Shown: in pieces, positions 49,046 to 61,200 of the stretch | Layout of the letters: every line of letters starts with the position of its first letter | Position numbering within the stretch: the stretch's first letter is position 1 | Origin: Pagrus major | Taxonomy: Eukaryota; Chordata; Actinopteri; Spariformes; Sparidae | Length of the DNA: 64,000 bases | Assembly: GCF_040436345.1 (NCBI RefSeq) | Contig: NC_133215.1 | Location: 22,060,806 to 22,124,805, forward strand | Reading direction: 5' to 3' | Position numbers and translations under genes: made by a program | The notes under the pieces: model-generated | What the model saw: only the letters and a program-made list of their open reading frames with translations | Database searches by the model: none | Told to the model about the DNA's origin: nothing

Positions 49046-49056
49046 ACACTCACACT

Positions 49057-49088
<32 letters not shown>

Positions 49089-49208
49089 TAAAGACAGTGC
49101 TATCAGTGTTGTTCATGCAGCTCTGCATGACTGTCTTTCCATGAAGCTCATCTAGGCAGATACCCCAGACCTGTCGGAGCAATTACCCAGACATCTATAC
49201 TCAGGCAG

Positions 49209-49254
<46 letters not shown>

Positions 49255-52200
49255 GAAATAACACACATGCAAACTTCTCACAGAAGTAAGTGCAGCACTT
49301 TTTCATCTTGACAAACATTTATCGTTATCATTGACATCAACATCTGCTTGACATTTTGTCATTGACTACCCGCTGTTATTCAGCCACTAAACCATAAACG
49401 CTACATGATTACTGGTTATCACAGTCTCACCCGATCTGATGTTGGTCTAAAAGAGTGCATTCAAAGGGGCTGATGTGGTGCTGGAAAGACTTGGGGAGTT
49501 TCGGTTCCTGATCTATATATATAAATACACTTCTGTTTTCACATTTTGTGACATCTTTGTTCCTGTCATATACCAGAAACATTTGTAATCATTTTGGATC
49601 ATTTAATTCTCAGAAATGTTACTCTGAAGCAGACATAACAGAAAGAATTAACCTGATGACCTAAAGGAGACTCGAGTCATAAAGGAGACTCGAGTCATGC
49701 ACAGGCGAAGTGAATCACTGTGGATTTCCAGGCTTTTCTGTCAATCTGTGTTGTTACTCTGCAGTATAAAAGCATTTAAAAATCTTTAATTTTGTTCATG
49801 TAAAGATTGAGCGCACTTAAATCACTTTGAGGAAAACGTGTCATGTAATGTGTTCCTTCATATGTGAAGGTGTAAATTAGTTTGTTGTCCTCTTTGCTGC
49901 TTCCTTTTTAAGTGAAGTACATGGTTTAAAAACTTGATATCATTTGGTTAGATAACACACACGCACAGCTCTGTGCACACATACACGCACCGGACCACAT
50001 AATGAGGATTATCATCATCATTAGCTGCAGTTAAGGGTAGCCTGCAGCTACACTGTGATGGGACAAAGTATTTTTGAGACTTAATCTAACTTTGGACAGG
50101 GCCTGCAACTAACAATACATTTCATTATCAATTAAACTGCAGATTATTTCGTTTTTTTTTTGAAGTTTTTTTTTTTTTTGTCTTTAATATGTTAAAAAAA
50201 AAAAAAAAAAAAAGTTAATAAGCCCAAAAAAGATGTCTGTTCTGTAACACATATTGGACAAAATACACACAGATAATCTGCGATAGACCAATATTGGCTG
50301 ATAATACCGGGCTGTAGTTGTAATTTAAGGGTGTTGCACACCCATGTTAACCCACACAGGTAATTTAAGTGACTTTAGTTAGGCCTCCTCTCAAGTCTGT
50401 GTAAGTTTGGAGCATCTTTCAGAGTTGTAGGCGTGAGTTTTCAGCCTTTCTTCATGCTTCTCTGTCTGTTTAAACAACATACATATCGATGCCTGACTGA
50501 AACTAGTGACTGCTATTCTTGTCTCTGCGCTATTCTGGTGTTTGTCTGGTGTTTGTCTGGTGTTCACAGAGGTGTATGTTGAAAGAGCCCGCATGCTGCT
50601 CACTCAATCCTCCCTGAATAAATAGATCTTAAAGCTAAATATTCCTCTTGGGGCCGGTATGTGTTTATATCCCCACCTGGATTAATTTCGAACTATTACT
50701 GAAAAGGTTTCATCTGTGTTTTCTCCACTCAGCAGAATTGAAACATTTTTTTTAACCTCCTCCTGCAGCTTGTTGATTGGATGACTGACAGCTGTTGGGC
50801 TTCCTCACTGACTCAGCAGAGCAGGGATTGTACAACGATTGATAGGTGTCTGGCCCTCTCACTAAGATTGTCTGGAGCAGAAAGTGACTGACAGATGGCC
50901 TGCCGAGCTGAGGGTCCTCCCCCTGCTGGTGTGAACGTCTCTGTGTGTTTATTCTCCAGTGAATAGAGCAAGAGAGAAGCCTTTTGTTTCTTTCCTTTGC
51001 TTCCCTTTATGTCTGTTCCAGGAAAGGTTCAGTGGTTATGGATTATGGAGCCACTTCACCCTGGACAGACTGTGTTTACATTTCCAGCTGGGAATGTTTG
51101 TCATTTAAACATCTCCTTCTGTCCACTGAGGTCTCTATGATTGATTTGTCCTTTGCTACTCTTCTCTAAACATTGTCAGGCTCCCTGGGTTTCAGACATT
51201 TTACTTCAAGACAAGTTCTTACCTGTTGCTTCTCGTACTATTAAGTTTGTGGTGTTGTGCGGCTGTAGCTGATTATTTTCATTACTAATTCATTGTTTTG
51301 TCTATAAATGATGAAATGATGATTAAAAACCCATGACGGTGTCCCGGAGGCCATGGTGGTGATTTGTTTTGGCTGACCAGACGACCGAAGCTATAAATAT
51401 TAAGTTCACTATCAGACGCCACAAAGACTTTTCAGTAAGCAAGAAACAAATTCGGGATGGCAGTCTGAACAGTACCAAATACGAGTGACAAATCCTTAGA
51501 AAATAACAGACAGTGACTCAAGTCAATTATTCCAACTCTCAAAGTCCTTTTTATCTTGGGGAAGTCAAGTCACAGGTTGTGTCAGGTTAAGTCCTTACTT
51601 AAGGCAGTTCAAGTCCTACGTCAAGTCACTTTTTCCCCATCCAAGAAACTTCAGTTTTACCTGCAATATCCAGTCTTTATAGATCTTAAATCTAACCTGT
51701 TCACAAAACCTTGTAGAAAACATTCTCAGTTTCTTCTCAATCAAAAATATTTCCTCCCTCATCATGTTTAAAAAGTGAAATACTGACAGCCAGACTACAA
51801 AAAACTAAACTGAGCACATAATATGAACACAGGTGTTTGAGGTATGTCTCAAATGAAGTCATAAGTGTATTTGAGGTAGAGAATGAAAGTTTGTACTCAT
51901 GTTATTTTTCACTAATTAAGATTTATTCTTACAGAAGCAGTCAGACTGTACTGTTCAGGCCTGCTGACCTTTAAACTACTATAAAACTGATTGTTAAACT
52001 TTGCATTAGAGATTAAGTTAACAACAATCCACCAGCTTCTACTCTACTTCTAGTTTTAGGGAAATTGAAGAGGTTGGCTTTGATCCACCAGAAAAGACAG
52101 AGGGCCCAGTAGACAATGTTTTTAATGGAAGCCATCCCATGTTTCCAGACCATAATTTCCATGACGATGTCTAGTCAATGTGCACACTTGGAGAGGAATC

Positions 52201-55200
52201 AGCAACTTGGGATAACACTTTGATCGCTGTAGATTATTGTAGAAATTTTGTATGTTTGACGATTAGTACTTCCCTCTAATGGCCCAGATGAGGTTGGGGA
52301 GATAAACGGATGGTATTAACTTATCTTGTCTTCTAGTGTGTCCTGGCTGAAGATGATCTATAACCTAGGATGGTGTAGAAAAAACAGTATTGTGCTGTTA
52401 CCCAGGTAGAAATGATTGATTGCATTCTCTCACACACACAAGCAGCAGATTCCAAACTTCACATATTTTTGACAGATCATTTGTACTGACGTTGGCAGAA
52501 TCAGATAAATATTTTCTTTGGGATGTTTTATGCCTGATGTTGAACGCTCCATGTAATGGATTTCTGTAGTGGCTTTGTTTTTGTGTGTTGCAGCGTGAGA
52601 GCAATAATCCAGGTGAGAATCAGGAACTCCGCCCGAGGTTTGCATAAGAAAACATCAGCTTTAGTACATGGCAGGGAGATAAAAAAAGATTTTCCATCCA
52701 TCATTTCCACGAGTTGATTTTTGTCTCGCTCCACTCACTCTTCACCCTGACCGGCCATCTCACTTGTACTGTTGAAAGCTATATCTGAGGCAGACTTGGG
52801 CCCAATTCCAATACACCCATTGGGCTAGAGGGGTAGGGCGGTGCTGGTGCTTCATGGCCCTCCAAACTGAGATTTTTCAGAGGTAAACTTCAGACCGAGG
52901 GTTATAAGAACTCTCTGTCATTTAAATGTATTACGGTCCTGTATTATGGTCTTTACAACGTAACTAGTTTGCTGATGTCTCAATAGCCAGCAAGCTAACA
53001 TTGTTATTGCTGATTTCTACATCACAGCCCCGCATAATACCAGGATTGCCATGGTAATGCAAAAGAAATCACCACAGCTGAAGACAGCATATTGGAAATG
53101 TTCCATCTGTTTACATTAACGCCATTGATGTATGAGGGTCTTGAGGGGTTGTCCCATTTCATAGGGGAAGATTTCAACCACTACACCTTGCAACAGAGTT
53201 ACAAGGGCAAGGAGGCACTTGAAAATGAGGGGTAGGGATTGGGCCTTGGTCTACTACTCTGTATATTCCTGACTACTTCTTCTGTCAGTCATTTATAAGA
53301 TGGATAGGTTTGGCAATCACGTTTGTAGTGTCACTAAAAAGTTGGATGCAGCTCAGAGAGTACAGTTTCCTCCACAGCCGCCAAGCTGTTGTGCCTGAAT
53401 TGAAGAAGCAAAGTGGCCAATAGGTGGGAAACAATGGCTGTGAGGTTGAGCCAAGTTTATGTATCAATATCCAGCTACTGTAATACATGTTCCTCTTCGT
53501 TGCCTTTTTAGGTCCATTGTATTGTTTCTATGCGCTTCACCACCACCAACTGTCACTCAACATAATAGGGTGATAAGGTGATTTCCATTAAAATGACATT
53601 CCTGTAGGTCTCCTGTTAGCCTCTTGTTTCTGGTGTTTATGTGAAAAGCAACAACTGAAGAATGACTGGAGAAAGACTGAAAAATGATTACTGTAAATAC
53701 ATAAAGGATTCAGTCAGTAACCACTTATGTTTCGAGTTATTCTGCTGGACACTTGGCAGGAGCAGTTGTTGCACATTGTAGTTGCAGTGTGGTTGCTGAT
53801 TCATTGCTGATTCTCGGCCTCATTTCTAGCTCCTTCCTTCTTACTCTGCTTATTTGTCTGTTCTGTCTGCCTCAACCCTGTGACCCTCTCGGCTGTGCCT
53901 CATCCGTCTCTCTCCTCCCTCTCTTCCTGTCCCCATGCTGCTCTCTCTTTGTTTGCCTCGTGTGTCTTTCCCTCTCTTTCAGCCCCTCGCTAACCACTTC
54001 TTTCTCTGTGTGTCTGTGTCTTTTTCATGGCCGTGACTGGACAAACTGGCTTTTGCTCTTGCCAGAGTGTATTTTTTTTCTGTCTCTGTTGCAGATGGTT
54101 GCACTGGCTGACGATTGTCCATTTGTATTTGAGAATTACTTCACTGCCAGCAACAGTCTTGTACTGTACCCTCAAAAATAATGTTTTCTGATTCCTTTAA
54201 TTCAAGCTCTAAGTGTTTTATTATACTTTCCCTGAAGGAAAGAGTATAAATGTTTGGTTTTTATTTCTCTCTTCCAACTTGTTCACTCTTTTCCTGGACA
54301 TTACACGCTGTCTTATTTCGCCTCATTGCCTTTCCCTGCCTCTCTGCCATGCAAACTTGTCAGATTGACAAGAATAGGAAGTGTTATTTCTCTGCAGCTT
54401 CATCCTTTCAGCAGAATATTTACAAAGTGGCCCATGTGGCAAAGTAAGAGGACTACATGAAATGACATGCAAGTTACTTTAATCCATCAGAGAAAACCAT
54501 GCAGACTCATGCTTCTGTCATAATGTATGTGGTTGTATGTGTATGCTTGTATGAGGGGCCTGATAGCTTCAGCATTCCACAATACAGTACATGCAGTTTT
54601 ATTACGTGACACGAGTATGTGCTCGTGTTTTCCTGTGTGTCAGTATTGCCTTTATAGCCACAGCATGTGCAGCCAAGAAGTCAAGAACATGTCCAAATTT
54701 TCACAGCATATATTTAGTCAGTAAGCCAAACTTGCATGTCTTAATGATAGGTTGAAGCTAAAGGGGAATTCCACCAATTTTATGCAAGTCTGAATACAGG
54801 ACTTGGGGAGTACACATACTGCGTATGTGGAACAAAAGAAAGTTTTGTAAAGCCTCCAGAGGGAGCTGAGTGAAGTCCTGATAAATGACATCAAGGGATC
54901 TCGCTTGAGTTGGTATTGGTTGAGGTTAAATAAAAAATATCTGGGATTGTGAGGTTAGAAAGAAGAGAGTTTACCAGACCTCTGTAGCATGCTCCTCATC
55001 TCTGCTGGAGGCTAGCAGCTCACTACATTAACCAATACTAGCATGACACACCCAATTCTCTGAATGAAATTTGCTAAATATGGGAGAAGGTGCAGGGTAT
55101 CTTAAGTAAGTTTAGTATGTACAGTAACTCAGTGTTATGGATGTCTCCTTGTTCAGGCATACACAGTCCCCACATTTAAAAAAAAAAAAAAAAAAAAAAT

Positions 55201-58200
55201 CAATATTTAGTCAGATGAATGACACTACAATTATAAACTGGATGTGACAGCTCTGCACAGAAGCATCAGCAAAGAGGAGAAGGCATCGCATTTCACTTAC
55301 AGTATCAAGTGACGAGAGGAAGGAGAATTGATCATCAAAATAACAGCAGAGGATTTGTTCACAAAACGAAAAGCAAAAGTGTATTTGGCAAGAAATCTGT
55401 TTTTTAAATTTTAAACCCAGTGCTTATAGAGAACCTAATAACGTTAATTCGGGAAAAGGAGTTTAACTCACTGAGACGTTGGAGGTGTGCAGCCTGTTGC
55501 CTGCAGCACTTCATCTGACAGGTCCTTCTTGTTACATTACTCCCACAGAGACGGTAGTATTAAACTACTCGCTGACAGTTAAAATATATCCACTGTTAAA
55601 AAATGACAGTTGTTTTGCTCTGTCTGCGCATTTTTAATGAATGTAAGCCGTATGTGTTAAACTCACTGAACACATGGCATTTCCTGTGACTGCTTCATAG
55701 TTGAAGTCAACTTGTTTTTCGCCAGTTTAATGTTTCAGTGTCAAGCTGCAGCAGTATAAAATTATCAACTTGCATTAGCAGTAACTTCACACATTGAGAG
55801 CATCTTCTCTTGTAAAATGTAATTGGTAACACTGATGTTGTCATGAGTTTATTAGGCAGAGGGAAAATCTCATCATCGCAGCAACCCTACTCCAGTTATC
55901 ATGTTTCGGTCTAAAACATAAAATGTCTAGTGCACTAAAATATCACATCATTTGCTCCTCATCAATACTGCTCATCTGTTGCTGGAAAAGAGTCAACTAT
56001 CCATTATGTCTTTATGAGTTTAGCAAGGGAATCACTAATATGTCATTTTCATGGTTTGTTGCTCTTCGTCTTCTATTATTAGCTGTGACTTTGAGCACAG
56101 TCGGAGCTCGTCTGTCGCTCTCTCTCATCGTAGAACAAGCATCCAGTCACAATGGCATTTTCACCCAGTGTCATATTCAGCAGCCCACACCGACATCGAC
56201 TGTGGACTGAGTGTACTGGAGCCCGAAGAGTACACAGATCACACCCTCTACAATAACACAGGCTTCAGTCAGAAATGGGCTGAGCTCTGTGGCCTCACTC
56301 CCCAAGAGACATGTCCTCATGTTTCACTGGAAAGTGAGAGGGGTTTGCGTGTGTGAGTGAGTGTTTGTGTGTGTATCAGTGTGTGCATTCATTAAAGTGA
56401 ATATCTGTCCTCCTATTTTTGTCCATGTCATGTACGCTTCTACAACCACGCCTTTGCACGACCTCTGTTTGGACACTATCTCTGTATGGAGCGGCCATCA
56501 TCACTTTGTAGGAAAACTCCAGGCATTGTCCTCACAGTGTAGGACATGCTTACACTCCACACACACACGCACACGCACTTTAACCCATGTTCTGTCTTGT
56601 CCTTCTCGTCCAGCCCTAGGCTTCTCCACACTGCTCACACAGTCTGATTGAATTAGCCTCGCTTGGCGCCGTTATATATTGAATTAGCTCGTCATTACTT
56701 CCCTGGACACCGCTGCTGAAGGTTCCTCCTCTGGGCTAGTTCACTAACAAGCTGCACGCAATGAGTCATTCATGCCCGTTAGCTGCTGCCATCTTTGTAG
56801 TATTGCACTGGGTCAACAACTAAGGGGTGATTTAGAGTGTTGTTGTGTTTTAGCAGCTTCCTCTCTTTAACTGCTGAGCTCAGTTCGCTGGCAAAGTGTA
56901 AATCAAAGAAAAGTGCGTCATATCCACTGCATGATGTGACGAATCATCTGGTGTTGCTTTTTCTCCGCCACATACATGTGTGTCGGAACACATTCTGTCA
57001 ACATCTGCTGCTGTTAACACGTCTCTAACACTCGCTGTGATCGAAGTGACAGGAGACAAGTTCCCACATGTTCCCACCAAGTGGACAAATGACACATCCT
57101 CAAGGGTGGAGGACCGATCTGAGTGAGACTGGATAATTGCTTTGTTTGGACCAGAGACTGTGTTCTTTTTTGGTTTCAACAGTGCAAATATGCATCACTT
57201 GAGAGATGCGTAGTTAACAAGTCAATAGACCTCATGTTACAGCCACGGCCTTAAGGGCTGAGTCAGGGTGATCAGAACTACTGATAGATTTCTCTGTAAA
57301 AGTACAGTTTGTCTGAAAAGGGAGGTTGAATTTTGTCATATAGAGATAAGAATGCATTAAGTTTCCTCCTCTTGCATAAGAATACTATTACTTTTGCCAG
57401 ATAGTCTGATCAGAGCCTTGAGCCAGCCAAAAAACGATGTCCACATAAGAGAGTTATTTTGCTTGTTCACTATATTTAAATATGATTTAATGTTTGTTTG
57501 AAAGCGTTATACAGCTCTTATGTCATGGTTATGACTTAAGAGACTAGATGTAACTATATAAAAAAACTCTGCCCTATCCACCTGTTCTTCTTTTTAATAT
57601 TGCACGCCACTCTATGAATAGAGAAGATGGGAGGAAGTGCCAATTCATGGGAATGTAACATTAGCATATAGATTTTCAATGAAGAAATCACCTAAATATT
57701 ACTGCATGAGTCATGCTAGCAGCTCTGCGAGGCTATATTATAGCTCAGCGATGCTTTGAACTAAATTCTGATGTCACCATGCCAACACGCTCACAGTGAC
57801 TGTGTTAAAATGCTGTTGCTAAACCGGTGTAATGTTTGCCATGTTCATTGTGTTAACTTAAAGTTTTAGCATGCTAATTAGCAATAAATAGCTGAGGCTG
57901 ATAGTAATGCCATTAGTTCTACAGGTATTTAGTCAAAAACCACAAATCATAAAGTATTCAAGCAAAAATGAATTTAAATTTTGGACGAAGTTGGTAAGAT
58001 TTATCATCTGATAAAATTTAAATCTCTTTGCAGATTTTTCCTGAAAATCTATTCAATAATTTTTGAGATATTTCAGTCTGGACCAAAGTGACGGACTGAT
58101 ATTGCCATCCCTAAAACCATGCCACTAACATGGCTGAAAAGTAGCCCAAATGATCAGAAGTTTAAGTTTTACCTGCCCAATCAATTAAAAAGTAGCCAAG

Positions 58201-61200
58201 TTGTGCAGAAAAACACCCGATCTGTATACTTGTCATGCACATTTAAGAATAGTAAAGTAAGTATCATATCAGTAGTAGTTCTTATCTGGTGAGGAGCTAA
58301 CTTTGGATCTCTGCTGAAAGTCAGAATGATGATGATGCAAAGAAGAACTCAGCAACCCCTCTTCAGTTCAGTTACACAATCAGTTCACCATCTGACACAA
58401 TCATTTGGCAGTAAGGCTGTGGATCACATGCACACTTTACCCAGGGAGTTGGAGATGTTTGATCCAAAGCATCTCATACAGACAACAGACTCTGCTGAGA
58501 TCTATTGAAGCTTTCCTTCAAAGATTCTCAGATATTGATCGTTATGTCGCATTTATGGATAAAGTTATAAACTTCAGACATTTGTCGATTATTATTGTTA
58601 TTTTACAATTTTAGTGTCATCCTTAGAATTTGTCAACATGGATGTCTGTTACAGTTCATACAGTTTCTGATTAATTTGAATTCATTTTGATTTATAAAGT
58701 TAATCCTTAATCATAGAACCTTAAGAGATTAGGTTTTTCTTATTTCTTTTTTGTATCACAGATCACCTGATTTTATTAATGAAATGGACAAACAGATATG
58801 GTGGCATGTAGACAGATGTCACTAAAATAGTTTTGCAGAGTTTTTTTTTGTCCGAAGTGACTTTTGCCAACATGCATCCTAAGCACTTCCTCCCATGTTG
58901 CCAGCCATACTTTCTAGAAAATAAAGAAAATCACACACACTTGTAATATTTGTAATACTTTATTTGTAAAAACAAATTGGTGATTATTTCAAAGGCTGTC
59001 AGACTTAATGTGAGCCAATGAGTGAACGGTTTCAGCCTCAGCAGACACTAAATGAAATGCATCATGAGTCATTGTTGCAGGTTTCACCACAGCTACTGAA
59101 GAATGATTATCCATAATTAGTTGTAAAACATCAGAAAAACATCTGCTGTGGACTTAGTGTTGGTGTCTGTTTGTTTATAGCCAGGAAATGTATCAGTCTG
59201 CTCACCCTAAATTCACAGAGCCTCTTTTCAGTTTACAGGAAGTTGAACTCTCCGTCTTAAGTCGGTGTCGCATTTCTTTTCTTATCTAGGCTTAACAGAT
59301 CTGCTGAGAAGTGGAGAGACATGAGTCAGTCTCATGTGGAAAGACTGAAAAAACAAAAAAATGACCAAAAGATTTCATAATAAATCATTACATTTGTCAT
59401 TACATAACATTTTCACTAAAGAAACTATTTTCCTAAAGCTTAAGCTCCTAAAGTTGTTGTGATCATACAATCAGCAAGGCAAAATCAGCTTCATGATATA
59501 TCAGTGTAACTTAAATGTTGCCTGTTTATTGATTATATATTTTTTTTATCATTAAAATAATCTAGTGATCCACCACTAATAAAGAATCTTTAGATATTAA
59601 TTTAGTTTAAAAAATACACATCAGTTCCAGCTGTTTAGCCAGCTTTCAAAACGTGTGGCACAGGTTGATGATCAAAACAGATGTTGTGACTCTGCTTGCA
59701 TGTTTTGTTTTCTACCAATCACCAATCATTTATTCCATAATCTGACACGCCTCAAAACACAGATTGTGTCTTGGCCTACATGATATGAGGAAAATCTGCG
59801 ATGTGCGATAATGTCCTCCAATACTGCAATGACGATATTACTTGCTATAAATAAACAAATATTGAAGAAGCCATATCAGCTCTTCTCTCCTTCCTCGGCC
59901 ATTGTGCTAGCTAACTTCACAGTCGCCACCAAATTGACACCAATTAATCTGAGGCTAAATGACAGCTAGCTGGGACCTCATCTGATTAGCCAAATGATGT
60001 GAATGCATGGTTCATTTATCCACGGCTCCATCTGATTGGTCAAATGTGAAAATGTGACATTCGTCAGCACTAACATATCACTAATCTGCTCATTACATTG
60101 GACAAAATTTGTCTTCGCTTTTGGGAATAGAATAAACAGAGTGCCTTCCACACAGTCAGGGTATCGAGTGTTGCTTTTACAGGTCCCCCGGTAACAGCTT
60201 TTAACCATCCTCTAACAAACCTAGCACATAGCACTTATGAGTTAAACAGGAAACCGGAAAGTTGACCGAACCTCATTTGGATGCTAAGCTTGCTCAACTG
60301 TTATTGGTGCACAGAGCGAAAATGGACGGGACTCGGGAAAGACTACTACTAAAATTACAACTAATATTTGATGTGTGACAAGCGATACGCATGTGAGATC
60401 TCTGTTATTGTGCAGCGGCCTTAAACGTTCTGCTCACTTTGCAACTTCGACTCTATCCCATACAGTCTTTCTATAGGAAAAGGGGAATCACCACTGGGGG
60501 TTTGCAGATGTGGAGCCCAAAGGAAAAACTTACTCTCTGGCTTTGTGCCAGTACTTAGAAAACGCATCCTTCCCTCTTTCCACCCTCAAGATTAAATCAC
60601 CGACCAAAGTGAGAGCAAAAGAAAAAGCTGTCGCTATGTACTTCAAGCCAGAAGTGATTCAATGATGCGTATGAAACTTGATATCATACAGGTTTACTGC
60701 CACAGATCCAGGAGTGATCTACCAAAACTTAAAGACTGAGGATGTGTTTCTTGATGTATGGAGTCTCTGTCCCTCTTTTCTCTGTGTCTCGCTCTCCACT
60801 GACAGCAGCAAAACTACAGAGGAAACAGGAAAGGCCTGAGCAGTTTGGTGTCGGGACGGATATCCTCTCTTGGAGGCGTTCCCCCTCCTCCCTCACTTAA
60901 CTCTCCCTCTCCCTCTCTTATCTCTTTTTATCGTTTTTCTCCCCCCCAACCTGTTTTTGCTTTTGGTGTGGCATTAACTGTTCGGTCAAGCTCAGGAGCA
61001 TACGAGAGATCTCCGCTCCTCTCTAGTTTTATCACATCAGAGAGGACTATGTGTTGGCATGGTGACGAGGAGGATGAGGACAGCTCGGAGGTGAAGCGTT
61101 TGTTTGATTTGTGTGTTCCTGTAATAGTGGCTGTGATTTCTAGTGAATTGACGCGCTCTCTCCTGCTGCCTTCCTGATTGTTTGTCTGGCGTGTTGAGCC

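Noticed and set aside
53753..54181. 142-codon hydrophobic frame resembling a membrane protein
   Set aside because: It is a translation of a CT-rich stretch, with Leu/Ser/Phe/Cys from pyrimidine codons. It starts on a non-ATG codon and shows no splice or gene context.
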